64,000 nt of DNA from Mycobacterium heckeshornense (GTDB lineage: Bacteria; Actinomycetota; Actinomycetes; Mycobacteriales; Mycobacteriaceae). Below the pieces are notes generated by a model. That model had not been told where the DNA came from. It saw nothing but the letters and a program-made list of their open reading frames with translations, and did not search any database. The stretch is taken from positions 4,402,001-4,466,000 of the forward strand of contig NZ_AP024237.1 in the NCBI RefSeq assembly GCF_016592155.1, written 5' to 3'. Positions within the stretch are counted from its first letter, which is position 1. Each line of letters starts with the position of its first letter. Below are positions 28,034 through 37,717 of this stretch, piece after piece. The translations under genes were made by a program, and so were the position numbers.

Positions 28034-28728
28034 CCGAGCCGACCGAATTCGACCTGCTCGAGATGGCCACACCGTATGCCCTGGACGCCGTCTCCGACAC
28101 CGAGCGCGCCGACATCGAGCGGCAGGTCCAAGCCGCCCCACCGCCGGTGGCCGAGGCCTTCCACGAGCAGGTGCGCGCCGTCCGTGAGACCATGGCGGTG
28201 GTATCGGCGGTCACCGGCGCAGAGCCGCCGGCCCACTTGCGTTCGGTCGTGCTGGCAGCGGTGGATTCCGATCGGCGTCGCCAGAAGCGTTGGCGCACAG
28301 GACTTATTGCTGCAGCAGCGGCGATTGTGGTGGGCCTGGCCGCATTCGGTGTCGGGGCGGTCGTGCGGCCGTTCGCATCGCCCACGGTCGCTGAGCAGGT
28401 GCTGACCGCGCCGGATGTCCGCACGGTCACCGGCCCGCTGCTCAGTGGCGGGAGCGCGACAATCGTGTTCTCCCGCGACAAGAACGCCGGCGTACTGGTG
28501 ATGAACAACGTCCCGCCGCCGCCGCCCGGCTCGGTGTATCAGATGTGGCTGCTCGACGCGCATGGCCCGACCTCGGCGGGCACGATGGACACCAAAGCCG
28601 TTGCGCCGTCGACCACCGCCGTGATCCCTAATCTGGGAAGTTCGAGCGCGCTGGCATTTACCGTCGAGCCCGGCAACGGGTCACCACGCCCGACCGGGCG
28701 GATGCTGACCGAGTTGCCGCTGACCTGA
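28030..28728 (+). CDS. rskA: Anti-sigma-K factor RskA
   Basis: Membrane-spanning anti-sigma factor that holds SigK inactive until it is cut by regulated proteolysis. It has 232 residues: a cytoplasmic N terminus beginning [20 protein letters not shown], one membrane helix at about residues 97-116, and an extracytoplasmic domain with the segments [13 protein letters not shown] and [13 protein letters not shown] 28030 overlaps the sigK stop. No truncation is seen. It converges with a membrane protein gene; a short hairpin CGCCAC-G-GTGGCG lies in the 17-bp gap. Confidence 0.9.
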   Translation: MTEPTEFDLLEMATPYALDAVSDTERADIERQVQAAPPPVAEAFHEQVRAVRETMAVVSAVTGAEPPAHLRSVVLAAVDSDRRRQKRWRTGLIAAAAAIVVGLAAFGVGAVVRPFASPTVAEQVLTAPDVRTVTGPLLSGGSATIVFSRDKNAGVLVMNNVPPPPPGSVYQMWLLDAHGPTSAGTMDTKAVAPSTTAVIPNLGSSSALAFTVEPGNGSPRPTGRMLTELPLT

Positions 28729-28745
28729 GCCGCGCCACGGTGGCG

Positions 28746-29582
28746 TCACCGCCTGCGCAGACCACCCAGTATCGCGACCAGCACGCCGAGCGCCACCAGC
28801 GCGCCACCGGCCGCCAGGATGACGTTGAGCCAATGGTGCAGGCTGGCTTCGGCAGAGCCGAGCAGCGCCTCAGCGATCCGGCGCGTGTCGCCGCCCGTGC
28901 GGTTAAGCACGTCGTCGATGCGGCGGCGGCCGACCTCGATGCCCGCATAGCCGACCGCCGCGACCAGCAACGCAGCGACGCCGAGGCTGGCCAGCGCCTT
29001 GCCGCGGCGTCGCGCGGCGGCCAGTGTCAGCACCGCGCCACCCCCCGCCAGCACTGTCGCCCCGAGACTCACCCACGGCCCCCAAATGGCCAGTGGGTGT
29101 AATTGACCGGGCCGCAAAGATTTTGGCGCGGATACCGTCAGGGGAACGGCCGTGACAGCGGGTATGTGGATGTCGTTGTCGGCCAGCGTCTGGCGAAAAG
29201 AGCTGTCGTTCAGCAGGGGGGCCAAATCGATCACCCATGGGTCGGGCCCCGGCTCAGTGCCGGCGAACGCCCAACCGTGTGCAATCCTGTTGGCCTGTAC
29301 GAACTGCGGCGAAAATGACGGTCCGCCGGTGTAGGCCGTCGCAAGATCGCGCACCAGCCCGGGATCGGCGCGGGATCCGTGTTCTCTGACCAGCAAACAC
29401 GCCTCGGCGGCCAGTTGCGATGCCACCGCGGCCTGCACCGCCGGATCAGCCGCCGCTTTCTGGGCCATCGCCGCATAGCCGTCGGCATCGACAATGTTTC
29501 GCTGTGCCCATACCGCCGGTACCGCCACCGCAAGTGCCGCAGTGGTGCTCAACCACAACAGCACCGCCGCAACGAAGCGCAC
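28746..29582 (-). CDS. Membrane protein of unknown function
   Basis: A 278-residue protein. One N-terminal helix (residues 1-25) is followed by about 140 residues predicted outside the membrane, then three C-terminal helices (about 165-190, 200-218 and 250-272). The external part contains two cysteine-poor helical stretches and no motif I recognise. The start is GTG 29582, only six bases after the stop of the small reading frame upstream. Not present at this place in M. tuberculosis as I recall it. Confidence 0.65.
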   Translation of the reverse strand: MRFVAAVLLWLSTTAALAVAVPAVWAQRNIVDADGYAAMAQKAAADPAVQAAVASQLAAEACLLVREHGSRADPGLVRDLATAYTGGPSFSPQFVQANRIAHGWAFAGTEPGPDPWVIDLAPLLNDSSFRQTLADNDIHIPAVTAVPLTVSAPKSLRPGQLHPLAIWGPWVSLGATVLAGGGAVLTLAAARRRGKALASLGVAALLVAAVGYAGIEVGRRRIDDVLNRTGGDTRRIAEALLGSAEASLHHWLNVILAAGGALVALGVLVAILGGLRRR

Positions 29583-29588
29583 TGCTAT

Positions 29589-29762
29589 CTAGCAGGTTTG
29601 GCGGCTTTGGCGACGCGACCAGGACCCTTCAGCGCCGAGTTGATCCCATTCCCGTTGCGCTGCACCCAATCTGGCGGCGATGCCAGGGACGTCAGCGGGG
29701 TGGGTCCGGATGATGCCGGTGCCGGGAGACTGTGGTGCGGTGGTGGCGGTCATAGCGGTCAT
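29589..29762 (-). CDS. Short reading frame, possibly an aldehyde dehydrogenase N-terminal fragment
   Basis: From ATG 29762 (or 29753) the frame gives 57 or 54 residues. The stretch GIIRTHPADVPGIAARLGAAQREWDQLG looks like the opening helix of an aldehyde dehydrogenase, where it would be followed by a long catalytic domain. Instead it changes to a basic tail and stops at 29589. Either this is the stump of a deleted gene or an independent small protein coupled to the membrane protein six bases downstream. The family suggestion is weak. Confidence 0.35.
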   Translation of the reverse strand: MTAMTATTAPQSPGTGIIRTHPADVPGIAARLGAAQREWDQLGAEGSWSRRQSRQTC

Positions 29763-29782
29763 GCTAGCCGCGTCGACAGGTG

Positions 29783-30313
29783 TCAAATCCGCGCCTCGGA
29801 GGCAATCCCGCGCACATAGGCGGCCTGGCCGAGATGTTGGGCACAGTCATCGACGATGCTGACCAGTCGCACGCTCGCCGTCACCGGCGGATCCCAGCGC
29901 TCGTCGACGATCCGGGACAGCTCGTCGGCGGTCACGCTGGCGATGTACTCCAGCGTCAGCTTGTGCACGGCGCGGTAGTAGCCGGCCAGCAGCTCAGCCG
30001 GGGCACGCACCTTGGCCACGTCGTCGGGACTGTGCCCGTAGCCGGTGTCGCCGCGCGGGAGGTCCAGACCGAAACGGTCCACCCAGCCGTCGCGCGTCCA
30101 CACCTGCTCGACACCGGCGATGTCAGCGACCTGCACATCCTGCACACGCGCGCTGTGCCAGATCAGCCAGGCGATGCTGTTGGCGGCGGGGTGCGGCCGC
30201 CACTGGGACTGTTCCTCGGTGAGCCCGTCGGTGAGTTCGTCGACGTGTTCGATCAACCGGGTGAACAGGTCGCGCAGCAACTCTTGGGCGGAGGCGGCAT
30301 CGGTGCTGGGCAT
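29783..30313 (-). CDS. DinB-like (DUF664) protein, Rv0443-like
   Basis: A 176-residue four-helix-bundle protein of the DinB/DUF664 type. Metal-site histidines typical of the family appear in IAWLIWHSARVQDVQ near residue 50, in YYRAVHKLTLEY and in IVDDCAQHLGQAAYVRG near the C terminus. Members include mycothiol-dependent enzymes, so a thiol-linked role is possible. ATG 30313 is the start. The position agrees with Rv0443, but the PPE gene Rv0442c that follows it in M. tuberculosis is replaced here by other genes. Confidence 0.8.
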   Translation of the reverse strand: MPSTDAASAQELLRDLFTRLIEHVDELTDGLTEEQSQWRPHPAANSIAWLIWHSARVQDVQVADIAGVEQVWTRDGWVDRFGLDLPRGDTGYGHSPDDVAKVRAPAELLAGYYRAVHKLTLEYIASVTADELSRIVDERWDPPVTASVRLVSIVDDCAQHLGQAAYVRGIASEARI

Positions 30314-30468
30314 ACCTGCGAGATTACGGGCCCGCCGCCGGCTCGGTCGAAGACCGCTTCGCCGTTGTCGCCGCCGGATCGCGGCCGAACGCGCGGAGGG
30401 GCCCGAGCCGCGGCGCGTGCGGCGGTTCAGCCTGGCATGAGCCGCCGACCCGGTCGTAGATTGTTTAG

Positions 30469-32199
30469 ATGACCTACGACCTGGTGATTCGCAATGGCAG
30501 CATCGTCGACGGGTTAGGCGGTAAACCGTTTGTCGGGGACGTCGCCGTCAAAGACGGCGTCATCAGGGCCGTCGGCGCGGTCGACGATACCGGCGCTTCG
30601 GAGATCGACGCGACCGGATTGCTGGTCACGCCCGGTTTCATCGACCTGCACACCCACTACGACGGCCAGTCGATCTGGTCGGACCGGTTGAACCCGTCGT
30701 CGGCGCACGGGGTGACGACGGTCGTGATGGGCAACTGCGGTGTCGGCTTCGCCCCATGCCGCCAGGACGACCACGAGGTGCTGGTCGACGTGATGGCCGG
30801 CGTCGAGGACATTCCCGGCGTGGTGATGACCGACGGGCTGCCGTGGACCTGGGAGACCTTCCCCGAATACCTGGATGCGCTGGAGGCGCGACAGCGCGAT
30901 ATTGACGTGGCAGCCTACCTGCCGCACTCGCCGCTGCGGGTCTACGCGATGGGTCAGCGCGGCGCGGACCGCGAACCGGCCACGGCTGAGGACCTCGCGA
31001 CGATGCGGGCCTTGGCCAAGGAGGCGATCGAGTGCGGGGCGCTGGGGTTCGCGTCGTCGCGGCTGATGATCCACAAGACCGCCAGCGGTTCGCCGATTCC
31101 GAGCTACGACGCGGCCCGCGAGGAGATCCTTGAGATCGCCAAGGGCGTCGTCGACGGCGGCGGCGGGCTGATCCAGTTCGTGCCCGACGTGCCCGCGGGC
31201 GGGTATCAGCCGGTGCTGCAGCAGGTGTTCGACGTCGCCGAGGACGTCGGGCTTCCGGTGACGTTCACGTTGGCGATCGGCAACGCCGGCGACCCCATGT
31301 GGCCGGATGCCATCACCATGATCGAGAAGGCCAACGCCGTCCGCGGTGACGGACCCTCGGTGACCGCGCAGCTGCTGCCGCGCCCGATCGGGCTGATCAT
31401 CGGGCTGGAGCTGAGCGCCAACCCGTTCGTGCTGTATCCCAGCTACCGGGAGATCGCCGGGCTGCCGCTGCCCGAGCGCGTCGCCGAAATGCGCAAACCC
31501 GACGTGCGTGAGCGCATTCTGGCCGACAAGCCGGGGCAGGGCCATCCGCTGATGTATCTGGCGCAGGCCTGGGACTGGATCTTCCCGCTGGGCGACGACC
31601 CCAACTACGAGCCGCGGCGCTCGGACAGCATCGCGGCGCGGGCCCGCGCCCGCGGGGTGCGCCCGATCGAGGAGGCCTACGACCGGCTGCTCGACGACGA
31701 CGGCCACGCGATGCTGCTGGTCACCACCAGCAATTTCGAAAACTATTCGCTGGATACCGTCGGCGAGTTGCTGCGCCGCGACGACGTCGTGCTGGGCCTC
31801 GGCGACGGCGGCGCCCACTACGGGATGATCTGCGACGCCAGCTATTCGACGTACTTCCTGGCGCATTGGGCCCGCGACCGGGCCTCCGGGCGGTTCAGCG
31901 TCCCCGAGGCGATCCGCGAGCTCACTTCGGTGCCGGCCCGCGTCGCCGGGCTGGGCGACCGCGGCCGCATCGCCGTCGGCTACAAAGCCGACCTCAACGT
32001 CATCGACCACGCGCGGCTGCGGCTGCACAAGCCGATCGTCACCCACGACCTGCCGGCGGGCGGGCGTCGTCTGGACCAGACCGCAGACGGCTACGTGGCG
32101 ACGATCGTCTCGGGCGAGATCATCGCCCGAGACGGTGTACCGACCGACGCCCGGCCGGGACGGCTGGTGCGCGGCCGGCAACCCGCGCCGGCGGCCTAG
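30469..32199 (+). CDS. Amidohydrolase of the N-acyl-D-amino acid deacylase family
   Basis: A 576-residue zinc amidohydrolase. It starts DLVIRNGSIVDG. The metal motif GFIDLHTHYD lies near residue 57, and NCGVGFAP, with the bridging cysteine of D-aminoacylases, near residue 88. Later GLGDGGAHYGMICDAS supplies the catalytic aspartate. The substrate may be an N-acyl-D-amino acid, but mycobacterial members are mostly uncharacterised. ATG 30469 is the start; transcription is divergent from the DinB-like gene across 155 bp. The stop codon lies inside a 17-bp tandem repeat (32192-32225). Confidence 0.85.
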   Translation: MTYDLVIRNGSIVDGLGGKPFVGDVAVKDGVIRAVGAVDDTGASEIDATGLLVTPGFIDLHTHYDGQSIWSDRLNPSSAHGVTTVVMGNCGVGFAPCRQDDHEVLVDVMAGVEDIPGVVMTDGLPWTWETFPEYLDALEARQRDIDVAAYLPHSPLRVYAMGQRGADREPATAEDLATMRALAKEAIECGALGFASSRLMIHKTASGSPIPSYDAAREEILEIAKGVVDGGGGLIQFVPDVPAGGYQPVLQQVFDVAEDVGLPVTFTLAIGNAGDPMWPDAITMIEKANAVRGDGPSVTAQLLPRPIGLIIGLELSANPFVLYPSYREIAGLPLPERVAEMRKPDVRERILADKPGQGHPLMYLAQAWDWIFPLGDDPNYEPRRSDSIAARARARGVRPIEEAYDRLLDDDGHAMLLVTTSNFENYSLDTVGELLRRDDVVLGLGDGGAHYGMICDASYSTYFLAHWARDRASGRFSVPEAIRELTSVPARVAGLGDRGRIAVGYKADLNVIDHARLRLHKPIVTHDLPAGGRRLDQTADGYVATIVSGEIIARDGVPTDARPGRLVRGRQPAPAA

Positions 32200-32227
32200 C
32201 CGCGCCGCCGGCCTAGCCGCGCCGACT

Positions 32228-32276
32228 GTGCATGTTATTGGTGAGGAATCGGCGAAATCGTCGGCATAACCTGCAC
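32228..32276. terminator. Long stem-loop between convergent genes
   Basis: GTGCATGTTAT (32228-32238) pairs with ATAACCTGCAC (32266-32276) at ten of eleven positions, enclosing a 27-base loop that can fold further. It lies between the convergent amidohydrolase and DUF559 genes. There is no U-tract, which is common for mycobacterial terminators. Confidence 0.45.
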
Positions 32277-32284
32277 ACTCGGCG

Positions 32285-33160
32285 CTAAAGCGGGCAACCC
32301 GCCACCCGCAGCTTGGCGGTCACGCGCTCGATGATGACCCGCGGACGGGTCATCATCTCGGCGCTGACCCGGACAACAACCCACCCGAGCGCTTCGAGCA
32401 TCGCGACGCGGTCGATGTCCCAAGACCGTTGGTACCGGTCCGACCAGTGCTGCACGCCGTCATACTCGACGGCTACTTTCCACGCACGCCAGCCCATGTC
32501 GACGCGGATCCGGGTGACGCCGAACTCGTCGACGAACGGGATCTGGGTTTCCGGCGCGGGCAGCCCCGCATCGACGAGCAGCAATCGCAGCCGGCTTTCC
32601 TGCGGTGACTCAGCGCCGCCGTCGACCAGCCGCAACGCTGTTCGTAGCCGGCGAACACCGCGAATGCCCGGTTTGCCGTCGGCGAGTGCGACAACATCGG
32701 AGACCGTGAAATTGGTCGCATTCGCCAACGCGTCGAGCACCGGAATCGCACGATCCCGGGGCATAGTGCGGCCGATGTCGAAGGCGGTACGTTCCGGCGT
32801 CGTGATCCGGATCCCGTTGACGAGGCATACCTCTCGAGCATCGAGAGTGTAGGAATGCACGACGACGCCGGGCGGGACGTGCCGATTGATGCGGATCAGC
32901 TCGGCGGGACTGTCAACGTCGATCCATTTCGTTCCCAGCACCGCCGCTGCGGACAGCCCGGCCAGCGTGGCGCGGCCGCCGGACCACAGCCAGGCGGCGC
33001 GGGCCCGGGTCAGCGCGCTCAGCGGTTGGTGCTTGGGCACATAGACATTGCGATACACAGCTCGGTAGTTCTTCTCCAGCTGGTATTCCGAGATGTCGCC
33101 CCGCCGCACGGCCTGCCGCCCGAGAAATGGCCACTCGTCCCCGCCCACAGCCGGCAGCAT
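32285..33160 (-). CDS. DUF559 domain protein with N-terminal AbiEi-like region
   Basis: A 291-residue protein of a type widespread in mycobacteria. The C-terminal 110 residues form a DUF559 / Vsr-like nuclease fold with RVDMGWRAWKVAVEYDGVQHW, where the acidic residues fit a PD-(D/E)xK site. The N-terminal part starts as a small winged-helix-like segment (RGDISEYQLEKNYRAVYRNVYV) that resembles AbiEi-type antitoxin domains. ATG 33160 is the start, 36 bp from the divergent gene. Function is unknown; DNA cleavage is plausible from the fold only. Confidence 0.7.
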   Translation of the reverse strand: MLPAVGGDEWPFLGRQAVRRGDISEYQLEKNYRAVYRNVYVPKHQPLSALTRARAAWLWSGGRATLAGLSAAAVLGTKWIDVDSPAELIRINRHVPPGVVVHSYTLDAREVCLVNGIRITTPERTAFDIGRTMPRDRAIPVLDALANATNFTVSDVVALADGKPGIRGVRRLRTALRLVDGGAESPQESRLRLLLVDAGLPAPETQIPFVDEFGVTRIRVDMGWRAWKVAVEYDGVQHWSDRYQRSWDIDRVAMLEALGWVVVRVSAEMMTRPRVIIERVTAKLRVAGCPL

Positions 33161-33183
33161 GACCGCGGCCCGCGAAACCCGCC

Positions 33184-33189
33184 TACAGT
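33184..33189 (+). promoter_or_regulatory. -10 element for a leaderless transcript
   Basis: TACAGT fits the mycobacterial -10 pattern TAnnnT and ends seven bases before ATG 33197, so the mRNA would begin at the start codon. This suits the very short 36-bp divergent gap and the absence of a Shine-Dalgarno. Confidence 0.4.
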
Positions 33190-33196
33190 TATCCAC

Positions 33197-33604
33197 ATGA
33201 GCGCAGACGTGGACCTCGACCGGCTGGCTGACGCCCTCGGCAACTACGGGTTCGCCTACCTGATCACCGTCAACGACGACTACCGGGTGCGCGCGGTGGA
33301 AATCGAGCCGGCTTTCGACGGGCGAGCGTTCGACATCGGACCGGCCGGTGGGCACACTCGCGCCAACCTCGCAAGGCACGGCACCGCCACCCTGGTCTGG
33401 CCGCCACGCGACCCCGGCGAATACTCGCTGATCGTCGACGCCGACACCGAAAAGCCCGTCGACCCCGAAACGACCGAACCCGTGACGATGGTGCCCACCC
33501 GCGCACTCCTGCACCGACCGGCCGCGGGCGACTCCCCAACCTGTCAGCGCGGGCACACCTACGACTGCGTGATCTTCAAGGCATCGTCGTCCGCACGCGC
33601 GTAG
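33197..33604 (+). CDS. Conserved hypothetical protein, Rv0441c-like (flavin-binding-like fold)
   Basis: A 135-residue protein resembling the pyridoxamine 5'-phosphate oxidase-like split-barrel family: a strand-rich core with FAYLITVNDDYRVRAVEI and GHTRANLARHGTATLVWPP. ATG 33197 appears to be leaderless. It converges with groEL2 and is separated from it by a bidirectional terminator. The place matches Rv0441c in M. tuberculosis. No substrate can be proposed. Confidence 0.72.
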   Translation: MSADVDLDRLADALGNYGFAYLITVNDDYRVRAVEIEPAFDGRAFDIGPAGGHTRANLARHGTATLVWPPRDPGEYSLIVDADTEKPVDPETTEPVTMVPTRALLHRPAAGDSPTCQRGHTYDCVIFKASSSARA

Positions 33605-33610
33605 CAACGA

Positions 33611-33642
33611 AAAAGCCCGGCCCCCAAGGGGACCGGGCTTTT
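33611..33642. terminator. Bidirectional rho-independent terminator
   Basis: AAAAGCCCGG (33611-33620) and CCGGGCTTTT (33633-33642) are perfect inverted repeats; the inner CCCC/GGGG can extend the stem. The A-tract and T-tract make it active in both directions, between the Rv0441c-like gene and groEL2. This is one of the clearest intrinsic terminators in the window. Confidence 0.85.
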
Positions 33643-33720
33643 CCGGCTTTTCCGGTACGGACTTCGGCTCGATTGTCCGGCTCCTCCTCACGCCGCTACG
33701 CGGCGCGCATCGTCGCCGAA

Positions 33721-35427
<1,707 letters not shown>

Positions 35428-35440
35428 TCACCGTCCCGAC

Positions 35441-35467
35441 CTAGCACTCACCGGTCGCGAGTGCCAA
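35441..35467. promoter_or_regulatory. CIRCE element 1 of groEL2
   Basis: CTAGCACTC, nine bases, GAGTGCCAA: 16 of 18 arm positions fit the HrcA operator TTAGCACTC-N9-GAGTGCTAA. It lies about 100 bp before the groEL2 start and overlaps a possible promoter on the minus strand (TTGGCA, 18 bp, TAGGTC). Confidence 0.88.
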
Positions 35468-35474
35468 CTCATTC

Positions 35475-35501
35475 TTAGCACTCGCCCATGCCGAGTGCAA
35501 G
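35475..35501. promoter_or_regulatory. CIRCE element 2 of groEL2
   Basis: TTAGCACTC, nine bases, GAGTGCAAG: 16 of 18 positions fit the CIRCE consensus. On the minus strand it spans a candidate promoter, TTGCAC, 17 bp, TAAGAA. With element 1 only seven bases away, HrcA could bind both cooperatively. The rest of 35502-35664 has no gene or signal that I see. Confidence 0.88.
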
Positions 35502-35664
35502 AACTTGGGACCCGGGCGGACCGAGGCGATGCCGCGTGTCGTGCCGCCCTGTCCACCGCCGCGCTGCCTGGTCGGCGAGCCTGACGTGACCGCGTGGTCC
35601 CCGAGGCGCCGCCCGCGCGGATCGACGCACCGGCAGCGCGCAACGCCACGGCCGAGGGCCCCGG

Positions 35665-37110
35665 CTACACCACCGCCCACCTGCTCTCGGCCACCCACGG
35701 CGAAGCCTGCGCCGCGATCGTCCACGCCAGGCGCTCGGGCACGTCGATCAGGTGGTAGCGCTTGGTGCCCGCGGCGGTCGCCGCCACCAGTGTGGCGACC
35801 CCGGCACGGCGTTGCGGTAGCGTCTGCCGCACGGTCCAGCCGATGATCCCCGCAGCGGCGACGCAATCGCGGCGTCGCTCAAGGCTTCCCGCCTGCGCCA
35901 CCAGCCAACCGCCATCAACCCGGTGTCCCAGCGCGCGCACGCGGTCGGCGGCCAGCAATGCGCCGCACCCCATCAGCACCGCCCACCCCAACCACAGCCA
36001 CGGCGCGACGCCAACCGTTGCCGTCAGCGCTACCAGCGCCAGACCGGCTGCCGCCGGCAGCCCGAGCGCACGCGTCCAGCGTCGCAGCGCCGCCCTTCGG
36101 CCGTGACCGCGCAGCGGCCCGGTGGCCGGGCCGGCATCCCCGACGAGTGCGGTCAGCACCGACACCGCGGTGTGAACCGGGCACGGCGGCAGCAGCATCG
36201 ACGATTCGCCGGCACCGCCGACACCGGTCATGACCGCGTCCAGCCGGGCACCGCCGAACATGCGGACCAGCAGCGGTTGACGCAGCGTCCCACCGCGCAA
36301 CCGGCTCATGTCATAGGTGTGTTCGCGCACCCGCAAAAGGCCATGCCGCAGATGCAGCACCTCAGCGCGCCGAGTGAGCACCAAGTTGCCGTAGGTGGCC
36401 AGCGACCGCAGCACCGCCAACACGACCGAGGCCAGCAGCACGACCACCGTAAGCACCATCACCATGGCCACCACACCGGAGCGCTCGACCGCGTTCAACC
36501 CGGACTGGGCCACCCGCGAATGTTGCAGCGCCACACCAACTCCGGTCTGATAAATGCCGCCCACCGCGGCGCCGATCATGACCAGCCCGGAAACGCTGAG
36601 CGGCGCGAAGCGCAACCAGGACGGCTGCCAGCGGGCCAACACCAGCTCGGGCGCCGGCTGCTCGGCGACGGCGGGAGCCTGCAGCGACTCGTTCAACAGG
36701 ATTGCCCGCAGCCGAGGCACCTGCGCGACCTCAACGGCGTCAAGCTCAAAGACACTGTCGCCCTTGGCTTCCCGACCAGTGCTCACCCGTAGCACCGCCA
36801 GCCCCAGCAGCCGGTGCAGCAACCGCGCGTCGGTCTGCACCGAGCGAATCCTGTTGCGCGGCAACGAAAGCACCTTGCGCTGTAGCACACCGGTTCGCAG
36901 CTGCACCTCGTCGGCCTCGATGCGGTAGCCGGTGGTGAACCAGCGCGCGACGCCGAGCAGGGCTGTCACCGCCAGCGCCGCCAGCGCCCAGAGCGGGTTG
37001 CCGGTGGTCGAACCCAAGACGATCCCGCCGACGAGCAGCGGCAGTTGCCGCAGCAGCTCATGCACCGGATGCACCAGCAGCATGCGCGGGCTCAGCCGCT
37101 GCCAGCTCAC
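35665..37110 (-). CDS. Membrane protein with bacterial PH (bPH2) domains
   Basis: A 481-residue protein with several membrane helix pairs separated by PH-like domains of the YdbT type. The first domain contains RIEADEVQLRTGVLQRKVLSLP and NRIRSVQTDARLLHRLLGL, typical of bPH2. Two further bPH2-like stretches follow near residues 260 and 420. The start is GTG 37110, overlapping the stop of the upstream bPH2 gene as GTGA. Such pairs may bind membrane lipids or act in envelope stress; function is unproven. The gene ends 160 bp from the groEL2 CIRCE elements. Confidence 0.75.
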   Translation of the reverse strand: MSWQRLSPRMLLVHPVHELLRQLPLLVGGIVLGSTTGNPLWALAALAVTALLGVARWFTTGYRIEADEVQLRTGVLQRKVLSLPRNRIRSVQTDARLLHRLLGLAVLRVSTGREAKGDSVFELDAVEVAQVPRLRAILLNESLQAPAVAEQPAPELVLARWQPSWLRFAPLSVSGLVMIGAAVGGIYQTGVGVALQHSRVAQSGLNAVERSGVVAMVMVLTVVVLLASVVLAVLRSLATYGNLVLTRRAEVLHLRHGLLRVREHTYDMSRLRGGTLRQPLLVRMFGGARLDAVMTGVGGAGESSMLLPPCPVHTAVSVLTALVGDAGPATGPLRGHGRRAALRRWTRALGLPAAAGLALVALTATVGVAPWLWLGWAVLMGCGALLAADRVRALGHRVDGGWLVAQAGSLERRRDCVAAAGIIGWTVRQTLPQRRAGVATLVAATAAGTKRYHLIDVPERLAWTIAAQASPWVAESRWAVV

Positions 37111-37616
37111 GTCGCATCCTCGGCACCGATCGCCGCAATGTCGGTCAACTGCGCGACCAGTTGATCGGCGACGGGGCAATCCAGCGCCACGATGTGCACC
37201 GCACCCGCCGACGACGCCGTCGTGACGGTGACATCGGCCAGCCCGAACAGCCGCTCCAGCGGGCCGCGTTCGGTGTCGACCGTCTGCACTCGTGAGATCG
37301 GCGCGATCCGCCGCTCTTGCACCAGCCAACCCGTGCGGGTGTAGACGGCTTGCGCGCTGATCTCCCAGCGATGCACGCGATACCGCCACACCGGCACCAC
37401 CACGGCCGAGACCACCAGGCCCGCCACGGTGCCGACGGCAACGACGGCATGCAGACACGGCTGGCGCTGATCCACCACCAGCCACGCCACCTGAGCTACG
37501 GCCAAGACCAGCCAGGGAATCGCGCCGCTGACCGCCCACAACAACGGCGCCCTGCGGCTGGGCGGATGCGCCGGTTCGGCCAGCGACACAACCGGCCCGG
37601 ACGTGCCGTTGTCCAT
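37107..37616 (-). CDS. Small bacterial PH (bPH2) domain protein
   Basis: A 169-residue partner of the larger bPH2 protein, as in YdbS-YdbT pairs. Two N-terminal membrane helices (about residues 25-75) precede one bPH2 domain with RYRVHRWEISAQAVYTRTGWLV and RVQTVDTERGPLERLFGL. ATG 37616 is the start; the two genes overlap by four bases. The pair is inserted between groEL2 and the SDR gene compared with M. tuberculosis. Confidence 0.78.
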   Translation of the reverse strand: MDNGTSGPVVSLAEPAHPPSRRAPLLWAVSGAIPWLVLAVAQVAWLVVDQRQPCLHAVVAVGTVAGLVVSAVVVPVWRYRVHRWEISAQAVYTRTGWLVQERRIAPISRVQTVDTERGPLERLFGLADVTVTTASSAGAVHIVALDCPVADQLVAQLTDIAAIGAEDAT

Positions 37617-37717
37617 AGCGTCGAGAATGCCACCCGGCGGCTGCGGCCATCGCCCGGCTCGCCCTCTCGCGCTGCGCGGTGCGCGTCGTCGCCGCGAGGT
37701 CGGTATCGTTTTGCGCC

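Noticed and set aside
30514..32181. A 555-residue open frame antisense to the amidohydrolase
   Set aside because: Same cause: long antisense frames are expected opposite GC-rich genes. The plus-strand protein has clear metal motifs.
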